From positions 310,001 through 374,000 of the forward strand of contig JAGTXX020000003.1 of assembly GCA_019044685.2 (NCBI GenBank): DNA of 64,000 nucleotides. The letters are read 5' to 3'. Every line of letters starts with the position of its first letter. The first letter of the stretch is position 1. The notes below the pieces were generated by a model that searched no databases, had not been told where the DNA came from, and saw nothing but the letters and a program-made list of their open reading frames with translations. Positions 53,932 through 64,000 of this stretch are shown here, one piece after another. The position numbers were made by a program, and so were the translations under genes. Origin of the DNA: Nannochloris sp. 'desiccata' (lineage: Eukaryota > Chlorophyta > Trebouxiophyceae > Chlorellales > Chlorellaceae).

Positions 53932-56444
53932 TCACCGCTCCGCACCCAACCCAAGCCCCTTTGCTCTCATTTTCACTTGCAATGGCTCCGATATACCGGT
54001 TCCTCCACGCCCTAATCCAGACCCTACACCAGCAAACCCCCATTTCGCTAATAACTTTGACCCGATGCCCGTAGTATGCGCTTCGAAATCTCCATACTCA
54101 CCGCTGACCCCTGGCGCTCCCGGTCCCGGTCCTGCTGGTGTTGCTCTTGCTGCTGTTCTTACTGGAGAAGCGACAGCGACGAAAGAATGAGAAGAATTTC
54201 CTCCTGTAGAGCTACCACGTTTCTTCCGTTTTGCTAATTCCTTCTGTGCGGTTTTCGAGAGCATCGGCTCAAGAGGCGACAAATCTGCTGCTGCTGTTGC
54301 TGCTGCTGCTTTTGTTGATTTGTTATCATTACCAACAGCACCAGCGGTGTTGAATACTTGAGCTCCGATACCTAACGCCATTCCTAACCCGAGTAATCGA
54401 CCAGAATTGGTAATACCTTCTGCAGCATCAGCTCCGCGAGAAGAATAAGAAAGAAGACCGGCAGCTTGGAGACGATCTTTTTGCTTCTTTCTTTTCTGCG
54501 TTTCTTTTCTGCATTTGCTTTTTGCAGCTGCAGCTGCTGCCTTCTCTGCAGTAAAGGTACCATCATCAATAGTAGATGCACCTAGCATTGGCCTGAAATA
54601 AAGATCACCTTCAACTCCATCACCATCAACAGCCTCTCCCCCATCCTCTTCGTCACCGTCACCGCTGCTGCTGCTTTCAGACAATGTGGTAGTACTTCCT
54701 CCTGTACGATCTTCAAATACAGGAAGAAGCAACGAAGGACCAGCACCTCCTTCAATATCAACATCTCCTTCTTCCTCTTCTAATATTTCTTCTGTGGCAC
54801 CTTTTTCTGGGTCATAAACTTCAAAAGTATCGTCATCTGGATTAATAGTGCCTCGAGAAACAAAGGCAACAGGCCTTAATTGCTTCTTTTTTAAAGATGT
54901 TGAAGCGTTATTATTGCCGAGTTCTTGACGTTTACGAGCGGCGCTTTTACTGCTACGAGGTCCTTTCTTCTTAAAATCTGCCCATCGCCCTTTCCCAGTT
55001 TTTATACCATCATCATGACCTCCTCCCTTGCCTGTACTATCAGCACCACCTACCCACAAACCTGGTATAGCAGCTGCATGAGTACCCCTACCCTTACCCC
55101 TACTACCATCACCAGTTCTAGCCAATTCAATTGCAGTATGGGTAGTCAGGAGTCTTCCAATTTCGAGCAAAGCATCTCCTTCCGGCAAGGCAGTCCGTGC
55201 CGTCATAACCACCATCACATTCCTTTTCTTTCCAGAGCCCTGCACCCCAGCCTTGCATCCATACAGATGAGCGAGTTTCTGTACTTGACGACATTCATGT
55301 TTCGGCATCGGGGGGAAAGCATGCATATCATGCTGCTCTTGAACAAAATTTTCTAATTGTTTATTTATTCCCGCTAGGTCAAAGCCTCGATCGACAGCAC
55401 GTCCAGCACGCTTTGACTCGATTTTTTCTCTACGTAACCTAGCTTTCTCACCAGGAGGGGATTTTCCACCGCTATTCCGACCTTTCTTTTTTCCATTCTT
55501 TCCCTTCTTGCCACCACCACCAGGGCCATAGCCTTGTTTTTCTCCGGAAATAAGCACCGGCGTCGGCCGCACCGCAACTGGGTATCGAATCGCAGTTGGC
55601 AGCTGTTCTAATTCATCTAATGTTAAGACGCCTTTGTTTTCTACACCCATTATCGTGTCATCTTCACTACCTACTCCTCTTTCTTCTTCTTCTTCCTCAT
55701 CGTCACCACCACTAAAACTAGAAAGACTGCCTGCATCGTCGTCTTTGCTATCTTCTCCCCCACTCCTGCTGCTCCTATCCAAACAACTGGAGCCGCTTTC
55801 TTCCTCTTCAGAAGACTCCTCAGACTCTTCATCTTCATCATAAAATCGACCAATTATGTCTTCAGGGGCACCTTCATCGCCAATTTCTACACCACCAAAG
55901 CGTCGTAACATTTCGAAATGGCGGCGACGGCCAGTTGAAGTTCCAAGAATGTGAGCTTCGTCCTCTGGAAAAGGCCCTCCCTCGTTACCATCATCGTCAC
56001 TGTCACTTCCTGCAGCAGCAGCAGTTGTGGCAGAAGCGCCTATATTTTGGAGGTAATCAAGCATATCTTCAGAGTCCATTTCTCCAGGTTCTAGAGGAAA
56101 TTCCTCATAGTCATCATCATCATTAGAAAAAAATGTTTGTTGTTGGCGGCGGTTTTGGCGGTGCTGTCGTTGGCCGGGTTTTCTATTTGACATTCCAGCG
56201 ACATTGCCGTGAGGAGTGACATTAATTCTGACGCCACCAATCCTGAGGTAGCCATCGTCATCATCACTGTCATCATTATTGCCAACCTGCAGAAGTATAA
56301 AAACAGATGTTAGCGAGACTGATGGTGGGGAGAGAAACATTCAGTTGAGAAATAATTAAATACTAAGACCTTGTTGGTTTCGCTTTGTACCTGATGTCGT
56401 GGTTGAGATTTTGGTCTATGACGTGAATTTCTTCCGCGGGCCAT
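53932..56444 (-). CDS. G-patch protein with R3H-like region, SQS1-like
   Basis: Two exons on the minus strand, 56444-56391 (MARGRNSRHRPKSQPRHQ) and 56286-53932, phase 0, giving 802 aa. The C-terminal G-patch starts at HTTGIGSKLLAKWGF and runs through GSGLGRGGTGISEPL to the last residues. HDMHAFPPMPKHECRQVQKL and AHLYGCKAGVQGSGKKRNV read like an R3H domain at about 345-390. The rest is disordered, acidic (DDDDYEEFP and several EEEE runs) or basic (KKGKNGKKKG). This order (acidic N part, R3H, terminal G-patch) fits SQS1-type proteins that stimulate the DEAH helicase Prp43 in splicing and ribosome maturation. It also fits the plant D111/G-patch proteins. The helicase partner is inference. Confidence 0.8.
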
Positions 56445-58103
56445 TGGGAGAGGAATACGGGAGAGTTGTCTCTTTAAAGCCCTTGTCAATTTGGTATAAT
56501 CTAGCACAATATAAACGACCGAAGGTTATGCACACATTGATCTGGCGCTTAGCGGCATTCCAGAAATGAGTGTAGATTGGAATAAAATAGCAGATGGGGA
56601 GACGAAGACATATTGTTCCGAAAAAACGTCTATTCTTAGAATAAATCTATTCTTCAAGTGACTTCAAGGAAAAGTTTTCCTACCGCGTTTTTTTGAAATT
56701 TCATATTTTGGTTTCTGGAGTTGCCGCTTTGTCTATTTCAGTGTTTAGAAAAGCTGTAGACATATATTGTCGCAATTTAAATACGCGTAAAGCAGGAATT
56801 GCCAGGCATCACCTATGTAAGAGACGATTGCATGCATTGATTAAAACTTGTGTCCCCTCCATGCCACCGATTGCACCTCTGCTGCTTCCACATGAACTAT
56901 ACACTATTATACCGTTTAAATTTTAATTTGCCGCTTATTTGCAGTTCGGTCACAAGATCTGAAGTGATCAGATTTCTGAATCCCTCTCTTCTCGTCCACA
57001 ACCTCTCTTAAGCTGGCACAGCCTTGATTGCCATGGCCAGTACATCTAAACAAAATGGTTGGAGGGCTGGTGAGTCGAATTCATTGCATTTGTTTTCATA
57101 ATCTAGATCACCATCTTCTTCAACAGATCAAGATCACATCTCTCTACTTCCATTATTTGCCAACTCAATGACCGTTTGCCCTTCTGTCCTGCAGATACGA
57201 GTTACGTGGCAGCTCTGTCCATTATGCGTCGTTTGGCTTCGCAGCCGAGTGGAATGCAAATAGAATATTCCTTTGGGACACAAACAATGCGGGTGCCTCC
57301 ATTCTCGATGATGACTGGGCCACCAATTATTATCATGACTGGGCCACCAAATATTATCGGAATGCGAATGCAGCAGCACCGCCTCCTGCGTTACCAGTTC
57401 CCGAAGTAGCTGCCTCGGTTGCTGCTGAGGGAACTGATGAGAACTGATGATCATGATTACTACCCTCGCCCAACTCGGATGGGTCGTCATGCAAACCTGA
57501 CTGCAAGTAGGTGAAAAGACAGTAGAAGTTGAAGTTAGTGAAGGGAACTGCGAGGTGATGGAGGTAAGTCGAAGATATTGGCACCCACCAACATTGGAAG
57601 CAATTGGACGGTTGTGGCTGTGTAGGCCCAGTTCAGGTGATTCTTAGGGGTGGCATGAGGTTAAACGATGCCTGCAAGTAATACGATTAAGGTTAAAGGT
57701 GACAAGGATGCATACTTGAGTCTACAATTTGAACTGAATTTTGAAGCAGACCAAGATCAGTTCACCTACCTGGCGATAAACAGAGGTTCTAAGGCCGATG
57801 TTTCACATATATTAATACATAAAGAACCAATACTGGGGACGGGTATAGCAAATTGGTGCTTAAACAGGGTTGCATTTAAGGATTTGGCCTGGCTACAAAA
57901 CCCGGCTATTTTTCCAGATTTCCAGCCAATTTTGGCTATTTTCTCCGGCTATTTTTCCGACTGATCTTGGTTCGCTGGCTATTTCTCTGTAGGTCCAATT
58001 GTGTGTAGTATTACATGTTTTTCTGTGCTCCCTCCATAAACAACCGCTTTCGCTGATGAGTTATAAATCTGAGATGATTACTTAAGTAAAAAAGCTTGAT
58101 TTC
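56445..58103. other. Accessory spacer with short repeats
   Basis: This is 1.66 kb with no firm gene. A possible two-exon microgene is listed separately at 57033-57409. The 57880-57990 stretch repeats GGCTATTTTT/GGCTATTTTC several times on the plus strand. A frame at 57668-57964 runs through it but shows no domain. Confidence 0.4.
57033..57409 (+). CDS. Possible two-exon small protein, 83 aa
   Basis: ATG GCC at 57033 begins MASTSKQNGWRA, followed by a good donor (GCTG/GTGAGT). Joining 57033-57069 to 57195-57409 keeps a frame of 83 codons. However, a second frame over the same bases is also open and looks as protein-like (for example AAEWNANRIFLWDTNN), and another acceptor at 57126 is possible. 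A 24-bp tandem duplication at 57311-57358 causes the repeated MTGPP. I do not recognise any product. Treat as a candidate only. Confidence 0.22.
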
Positions 58104-58307
58104 TCAAGCATCAAGCCCCCTACGCTCTTTCTCGTCCAACCAACACTCAAAAGCCTCTTGGTATGGAAAATTCTCCACGACATACGGCGAGGCTGCAAGC
58201 CGCATGCACGTATTTAAGTGCATTTCCTCCAAGCTGATCACCTCATCAGTGATTACTTGATCATGCTCGGGTTGCTGAACACTCTGAGGATTAGATGGAG
58301 TGCTCAT
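58104..58307 (-). CDS. Small hypothetical protein, 67 aa
   Basis: An ATG ORF on the minus strand: MSTPSNPQSVQQPEHD, then an acidic stretch, then MHLNTCMRLAASPYVVENF and QEAFECWLDEKERRGLDA. Its amphipathic C-terminal half has non-random composition and two cysteines 29 apart. No family was recognised. Its start lies 6 bp from the first ATG of the broken receptor-kinase frame on the other strand, so the two cannot both have ordinary promoters. This hints that the kinase copy is truncated at its 5' side. Confidence 0.35.
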   Translation of the reverse strand: MSTPSNPQSVQQPEHDQVITDEVISLEEMHLNTCMRLAASPYVVENFPYQEAFECWLDEKERRGLDA

Positions 58308-58312
58308 AGCCA

Positions 58313-60559
58313 ATGAATGGGTTCAAGTATGAATTGTCAACTGTGGCTGGCACCGAGTCCTGGATTTGGGTTAGTGTTGGCTAGAGTCATATTTGTGGCA
58401 TTAAAAAAGACGGAACAGCGTTGTGCTGGGGTGAACCCCCTTATGGCCAAAACTGCTGTACTGGTAATCCGATGCCCGTGGCTGGCGGCGGATCCTATAC
58501 ACAAATCAGCACTGGAGGTAATGGTGACACGTGTGGTATAAAATCAGATGGAACCGCATGGTGCTGGGGCTGGGTTTATGGAGAAAGCCCTATCCCAACA
58601 CTTGTAGCCGGGGGTGGTTCGTGGATACAGATCAGCGTAGGTAATGACCTAACATGCGGAATAAAGACAGATAAAACGGCGTGGTGCTGGGGTTATAACG
58701 GAGCAGGAGGTATAGGAGATGGAAGCACTTCAAGCAAGTCTATCCCAACTGTTGTAGACGGAGGCCTCAGTTCGTGGATACAGGTTAGTGCTGGTTTTGG
58801 CTTCGCTTGTGGCATTAAAACAACTGGAGAATTATTTTGTTGAGGAAGCAATCGATACGGAGTACTAGGAAACGGCTTAGGGAGTTGCTGTTCCTATAGC
58901 TATAGCGAGAATGTGTATTCTACGACGCCCCAATTGGTATCTGGAGGGCGTAAGTGGCTGCAGGTTGATACCGGTGAGAGTCTTTATGGACAAGGCTGTG
59001 CAGTGTGTGGCATTGCATCAGACTACAGTGGTTGGTGCTGGGGAGGAAACGGAAATGGTCAGTTAGGCGATGGAAGTTCAGGAAACTGGCGGAGTGTGCC
59101 AACTGCAATTTATGCCCCTCAAGTCACTTGGAGCGAGATTTCTGTAGGCTATACCAGCTCTTGTGGTATCACTTCAGCTAGCATGATAACATGTTGGGGC
59201 TCGAATGAATATGGAATTCTTGGCAGCGAGGGTCCAAGTACCAATATTCCGCGCTCAATTGCAGTTGAAGGCCCCTGGGGCCAAATCGAAGCTACCGCTA
59301 GTGCCGCGGAAGGATCCAGTCCACCAGTGGGAGCCATCGTAGGCGGAGTAATAGGCTGCCTTGCTGTTGTTGCTGCGATTGCTGCTGGTTTTATTATCTA
59401 TAAGAGACGTAAAGGTGTTGCAAATACCAACTCTTCAACAAGTATTAAGACTGACTTTGCAACCAAAAAACCCGCTACCCGCCCCGAAGACTCCATTGCC
59501 TTGTCGTCTCTCTCCACAATGAATTATTCTGCCGACCCTGTTCTTCAGTGGGTTGCAAGCCAGCCCCAGCAAAATTCAGGGGCCTCTCTGAGGTCTTCAA
59601 GCAGCAAATCAAGTATCCCAGATCATTTGAAGTCCTTGGAATTTGCTTGGCAAGATGCCCGGTTGCTGAAACCTTTAGGAATAGGCTCCTTTGGTAAAGT
59701 TTTTCTCGCTGGGCTTCCCCATTCTCCTGTAGCGATTAAATTATTGCTTGATGCGAAGTCGGTGGCAGAGGCCAGCAGGTCTGCTGCAGCCTCTGGTTTC
59801 AGCAGCCAAAATATGCTTTCAAGCAACGCTCCCTCGGTCGCTTCAACCGATGCTCTTATCAAGGAAGTCAGCGTCATGGCTCCTTTGCGCCACCCAAACG
59901 TGGCGCTTCTGGTTGGATACTGCATGAACCCTCCATGCGTAGCGTTGGAATACGCTTCCAGGGGCTCGCTCTTTGATGTTCTTCAAGCAGGCAACACTGA
60001 TGCAGCTATAAAAGCAGAGCTCACTTGGCAGCGCCGCCTTGCGATGGCTGCAGACGCAGCAGCTGGTATGCTGCATTTGCATACACGTGATCCTTCTATT
60101 TTACATCGTGATTTGAAGAGCCCCAATCTCCTGGTCTCTGGTGACTGGACTGTGAAAGTTTCTGATATGGGCTTAAGTAAATTGATGGACGAGGCCACGC
60201 AGGGTTCTCAAACAACGGCAGGGGGTGCAGCTAACCCCCGCTGGCTGGCAGCCGAGGTCCTCAGTGGTGATCGTCCAACTGCTGCCGCTGATGTTTATTC
60301 ATTTGGCATTGTTTTATGGGAGTTGTTAACATGGAAGCTTCCTTGGTTTGACACTCCGACTGTCTCGAACATCGTCGGAAATGTACAAAAGGGCTCAAGA
60401 CCGACGCTTCCCTCCAAGTCTGAGCTTCCTGGGCTGAATCCTAGCGACTCAATTGACGCCTACCTTACCCTGATGCAGCGGTGCTGGGCCCAAGATCCTG
60501 CAGCAAGGCCAGATTTCAATACTATTGCGGCGGAGCTGCGGACGATGCAAGGCATTTGA
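58313..60559 (+). pseudogene. RCC1-repeat receptor-like TKL kinase interrupted by two in-frame stops
   Basis: One reading frame carries six RCC1-like units with the pattern x-C-G-I ... C-W-G. The units include HICGIKKDGTALCWG, DTCGIKSDGTAWCWG, LTCGIKTDKTAWCWG and SSCGITSASMITCWG. A membrane segment follows (GAIVGGVIGCLAVVAAIAAG with IIYKRRK), then a TKL kinase with LGIGSFGKVFLAG, VAIKLL, HRDLKSPN, SDMGLSK (DMG in place of DFG) and SFGIVLWELLTWKLPW. The frame is broken by TAG at 58382 in unit 1, where other units have Y or another residue. It is broken again by TGA at 58841 exactly where the invariant Trp of unit 4 belongs. No signal peptide precedes unit 1. From 58844 the frame is open to the stop and the kinase motifs are intact, so the lesion is recent or the stops are bypassed. 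TGA ends other genes here, so it is not a sense codon in general. Confidence 0.75.
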
Positions 60560-61589
60560 AGATTTTTTTATTAATTATACGATATTATCTATTGAACAGA
60601 TGCATTAATTAAGCATCTCTTGTATACATATTTTGAAGTAGATTTAGTACCAATTTAACATAAATAATCATTGAACTGGAGGGGGTGGACGGCTTTGGGC
60701 GAGGGTGGCTTTTGGTTGACCCAAGCGGGGGCGGCCAGCGAGAAGCTCTTTCGGAGCCAGTTAACTCTGCGGGCTCCCAGTAGCAGTGCATTTTTATACA
60801 TTTATGCAAACAAAACCACAATGGCGGACACACTCGGAAGCCTGACAGGCTGCTGAGCTTTGAGTTGTTGAGCCAACTAAAGCTGAACAATTTGTTTGCT
60901 TTTCCTCAGGAAATAAATTTCGTCATCATAGTTAGTAAACTCTGTAGATTATGGATCTGTTTGATAGACTTTTGATGCTCTCTACTTCATTTTTCTGCGT
61001 AATTTGCTTTTGCGAACAATAAAAAAACGAAAAAAAGCTATTTTTCCTTCACGGCGACGGGCCGGCCAACTTCCTTTTTGGCAAAGCTGTTGTCTTGACA
61101 GAAGCCTTCTGCAAGAGAGAGCAGACATCTGGAGAGACTGGTAGATGTAAACTGCAGACACAGCCCGCTCCTTGTCCCGCCTTTTGTTCAAATGACCCCC
61201 CCTGCCGTCGGGAAGATCACAAATTTACTAAAGCCTTATGGTCTGGCAGGCCTGCCAAAGAGCGGTATTCACCTGTGAGAGAGTACGACGACTTGGAGAG
61301 GTTTTACAAAATCAACTACAACACGCATTACATCCACTATGCATCAAAAAAAGGAGAATATGCAAAATTATTCACTAAAAGTAGGCACCGGCAACCCCTT
61401 CCCGGTGGCAAAGCCGGCAACAGCCTGCACAAAGGCTGCTTCAAACTCTGCATTGGTCCCGCAATGGCTGCTCTCGCCTCCAATAAAGGTGACACCAACC
61501 CCTTTCGTACTCTCTCTGCAGCGCAACGCATATGCAACACCCTCCAAGAAACGCTTCATCGGCATGGGGCTCTTCCTGCTTGCAGGCCG
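60560..61589. other. Spacer between receptor kinase and recombinase, GC rising
   Basis: This is 1.03 kb. The left 100 bp is AT-rich. From about 60680 the base composition becomes mixed to GC-rich, as in the recombinase beside it. It probably includes the 3' flank of that element. I found no terminal repeat and no further gene. Confidence 0.4.
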
Positions 61590-64000
61590 TTAGCTAGCAC
61601 GGAAGCTGTCCATGAGCTCAACCACCTGTTGGTCCTGCCAACCATTAAAAAAGCTGCCCACTCTACTGAAGACCCGCTGCCACAAGCTCCAGGCCCTGAG
61701 TGCCTTCCCCTTCTCACCGCCGCTGAGTGCAGAGCCATCGCTGGCCATCGCTTGCTGTACTGCAGGCCAGCGAGCATGCAACGCTTGAAAGCTCGAGCTC
61801 TCAAGACTCTTAAGACTCATAAGCAAGCGAGAAAGACCACTGCCACCGAGCACGGCCGTCTCCTGCGCTGGCTCTCCAGCTGCAGCAACGCCTCCCGGAG
61901 CTGGAGCATACCCAGCAGGTGGCCATAGACCAGGGGGCACCAGCCCTCCATACCAAGGTCCTGGTGCTGCCATAGGACCCCTCTGCTGTAGCAACTGCTG
62001 TTGCAGCTCTATCACGTGCCTCTGTGACTGAATCAACTCCTCTCTCATCTCCGCCACCACCTTCAGCTGTTCCTCGCCGCTGCCCGACGCCTCTGCCATA
62101 CGCTGAGACGCCCTGGCTGGCATCTTCAACAGCGCATCGATAGCTTCAGTGTATGAAGATTTGACACAGCGAACGAAAGCAGCACCACACACCTTGGCAT
62201 CATCATCTGCAAAGGGGAGGTCGGCCGCCAAGAGGGGGCATGGGACGGGGAAGGAGCTGCCATCCATCATCGATTTTTGGAGGAGGAGTAACTCGGCCAA
62301 GGTGTGCTGACCATAATGAGCAAGCAGCACTTCCTTTGCAAAGCCTTGAAACTCGTCCAGGAGCGGGTGGTTCGCAGCTGCGGCCACCCAGCCGCCATTT
62401 TCATGGCCAGCAATTGCCCAAAATACTTGAAGGCGAAAAAGAGCCCAGTACGGCCCGTATTCAAAGACGTAAAACGGTAAATTTTGGAGGAGAACCCGCA
62501 TCATATGCTCTCTCGCGAGAAGGTAGTCTCTGGCTCCCTCCCACTCTACTCCATTGACAGCAATCCCCGCCGCCACATGCTCCCGCAGCTGCACCATCCA
62601 ATCCGGCACAAACAACTTGTAGACACCAGGGCACAGCTGGAGAGGGTCTATTGTAGAACGAGGTACAGAGTAGACCTCCCCAGGGGCAAAGCCAGCGCCT
62701 GCCTCAAGAGCTGGGAGTGAAGAGATAGAGGTTTTTGAAGCATACGAGCGCTGCATTTGATCACCTAATGACCAGCCCATCAAAGTGGCCGTTTGATACG
62801 AGCTGATGTCTTCAGAGAGCAACGTAGCAGCGAGGGTGTTCCTTCCAAGGTGCCCTACCACACTCTTTTTGAGCTCAGAATCTCTCAGCAACCCCCTCAA
62901 GGTGCTGGTGACATGTGCTATCTTGGCCTCCGTCGCCTTGCCCCTGGCAAGAAACCCATACTCCAGCCACTGCAGAGGCCTTGCTTCAGCTTCTACAGCA
63001 GGGTCTGACTGACGATACACACTAGCTGCGTGTGCAGCAGCCACTGAGCCATGCAACATGCAGGCGATGTGGGCAAGAATGTCCCGGCCCTGCGCCCAGC
63101 CATACAAAAAGTTGTAGCCCAAATCTACAAAGGCAAGGTGACCATGGGTGTCCAAGAGGGGGTCCTTGTGCTGCAACACAGCAAGGCCCTTCAGCAACGA
63201 GGTGCTGTCATGCTTCAATCGAGCACCCAAAGCAAAGCCTAGCAAGTGGCGGGTGGTACCGTCAACTTTTTGGTGAAGGTGAAGATTGAGACCAAAAAAC
63301 TTCAGGTGAGGCAGAATTTCGCTGCGGTTCCCTCTGGACATCAGGAAGCTCAACCCTGCCATCGATAAGAGAATAGCATCCAGCTGCCTTATAGGGGACA
63401 TCATAGCAATTGCTTGCACTTGCTTGAGCTCCGCCACTGTGATCAGCTTGGTCTGAGCACCCTTCTGCACGGCAGCCACACGTTTGCTGGGGGCAGCAAA
63501 CCCCTTCCATTTCTGAACCATCAACTTCCACGAGCTCCCTCCTGCATTGCACTTGTATTCAATGGCAGCCAAAGTGTCGTTTTTGTGCTTTGCTGTCAAT
63601 TCAGCCACAGGGCGCTGCCCACCCGGAATACCCAGCTGAATAGAAACGAGGCGAGCCAAACCACCTTGATACACAGTCAAGCTTCCGTGGGGATTGTGCA
63701 TCTTCCCACTGTCCACAGAGGATTGAATCAGCGCATCGACTTTCGCAGCAATCTCATCGTAGGGGAGGATGAGAGCAGCAGCAGGCACCACGCCGCCAAA
63801 GATCCTGTGGATGGCACCGAGGTAATTGCTTTTCGTGCTAGGCCTGAGCCTGGCAAACCACTCCGCAATCACTCTGTACACTAGATACCGGTGTAGAGGG
63901 AGGGTCAGGTCCTTGTACTGCTCGTACACAGCGAGCTCCAGCAAACCAGCCGCCGCCAACTCCTCCGGGGCAGCATCAAGGTTGACAAGAAACGCAGGGT
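61590..64000 (-). CDS. Crypton-like tyrosine recombinase, 5' end outside the window
   Basis: The minus-strand frame is open from the window edge to TAA at 61590, at least 803 residues. The ATG-like start at 63959 is a TTG, and the frame runs on upstream (PAFLVNLDAAPEEL). An N-terminal helical domain (RPSTKSNYLGAIHRIF) looks like a SAM-like core-binding domain. The catalytic part has MSRGNRSEILPHL (Arg I), GHLGRNTLAA (H-x-x-R) and MGWSLGDQMQRSYASK (candidate Tyr). AGFAPGEVYSVPRSTIDPLQ follows, in the pattern of the Ndc10/GCR1-type domain of fungal Cryptons. The C-terminal 250 residues are disordered and coiled-coil (MREELIQSQRHVIELQQQ), with a Gly/Pro-rich patch. The GC content is clearly higher than in neighbouring genes. 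It is likely a mobile element gene, or a domesticated one; the active residues are assigned by pattern only. Confidence 0.75.
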   Translation of the reverse strand, partial: PAFLVNLDAAPEELAAAGLLELAVYEQYKDLTLPLHRYLVYRVIAEWFARLRPSTKSNYLGAIHRIFGGVVPAAALILPYDEIAAKVDALIQSSVDSGKMHNPHGSLTVYQGGLARLVSIQLGIPGGQRPVAELTAKHKNDTLAAIEYKCNAGGSSWKLMVQKWKGFAAPSKRVAAVQKGAQTKLITVAELKQVQAIAMMSPIRQLDAILLSMAGLSFLMSRGNRSEILPHLKFFGLNLHLHQKVDGTTRHLLGFALGARLKHDSTSLLKGLAVLQHKDPLLDTHGHLAFVDLGYNFLYGWAQGRDILAHIACMLHGSVAAAHAASVYRQSDPAVEAEARPLQWLEYGFLARGKATEAKIAHVTSTLRGLLRDSELKKSVVGHLGRNTLAATLLSEDISSYQTATLMGWSLGDQMQRSYASKTSISSLPALEAGAGFAPGEVYSVPRSTIDPLQLCPGVYKLFVPDWMVQLREHVAAGIAVNGVEWEGARDYLLAREHMMRVLLQNLPFYVFEYGPYWALFRLQVFWAIAGHENGGWVAAAANHPLLDEFQGFAKEVLLAHYGQHTLAELLLLQKSMMDGSSFPVPCPLLAADLPFADDDAKVCGAAFVRCVKSSYTEAIDALLKMPARASQRMAEASGSGEEQLKVVAEMREELIQSQRHVIELQQQLLQQRGPMAAPGPWYGGLVPPGLWPPAGYAPAPGGVAAAGEPAQETAVLGGSGLSRLLMSLKSLESSSFQALHARWPAVQQAMASDGSALSGGEKGKALRAWSLWQRVFSRVGSFFNGWQDQQVVELMDSFRAS

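Noticed and set aside
58841..58843. TGA read as tryptophan or selenocysteine
   Set aside because: TGA serves as a true stop in other genes here (for example the IF1-like gene at 35061-35063). The site has a second stop (TAG) upstream and no selenocysteine family context.

Overview
The window is nuclear DNA from a photosynthetic eukaryote, most likely a green alga. The KAS I-type ketoacyl-ACP synthase, a PTAC14-like plastid SET protein and a GNOM/GBF1-type ARF-GEF all read closest to plant proteins. A permuted tRNA gene is a class so far best known from prasinophytes and Cyanidioschyzon. I cannot name the species. Genes are dense, on both strands, mostly with 0-4 introns of about 60-150 nt. 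Most splice sites are GT-AG. Coding DNA looks moderate in GC and spacers are AT-rich. Several spliced genes needed a first exon found by eye, and those exon joins are given in each entry.

Layout: 0.5-7.5 kb holds a PPTC7-like phosphatase, KAS I, the PTAC14-like protein and a SANT-domain protein. From 7.5 to 12.75 kb lies an accessory stretch with dispersed GGGAAAC-type repeats, an archaeal-type P-loop ATPase gene between two repeat copies, a 65-bp tandem duplication and an intact 324-bp MITE. The MITE ends 29 bp before the tRNA deaminase subunit gene TAD3. From 13 to 35 kb the genes are: a DUF2945 TUDOR-like protein, a protein with three tandem PAM2-like motifs, two coiled-coil proteins, a peroxisomal enoyl-CoA isomerase, a secreted amine oxidase, a six-hairpin glycosidase-like protein, the ARF-GEF, Miro and the ATP synthase inhibitor IF1.

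From 35.1 to 36.6 kb there is no protein gene, but the minus strand carries a tRNA-Ala(UGC) in permuted order (3' half, 8-nt spacer, 5' half). From 36.6 to 56.4 kb the genes are core nuclear machinery: poly(A) polymerase, RNA polymerase I largest subunit, kinetochore NNF1, proteasome ATPase Rpt2, a RecQ helicase, a BET-like bromodomain protein and a G-patch protein. From 56.5 kb onward the sequence is again accessory: small uncertain ORFs, an RCC1-repeat receptor kinase broken by two in-frame stops, and the GC-rich tail of a Crypton-like tyrosine recombinase that runs off the window.

The housekeeping genes share no operon-like logic. Several sit head to head across 280-660 bp (coiled coil/isomerase, amine oxidase/coiled coil, Miro/IF1, PAP/RPA1, NNF1/RPT2), so shared promoters are possible. 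The most notable item is the permuted tRNA gene. Next come the recombinase, the interrupted receptor kinase and the tandem PAM2 protein.
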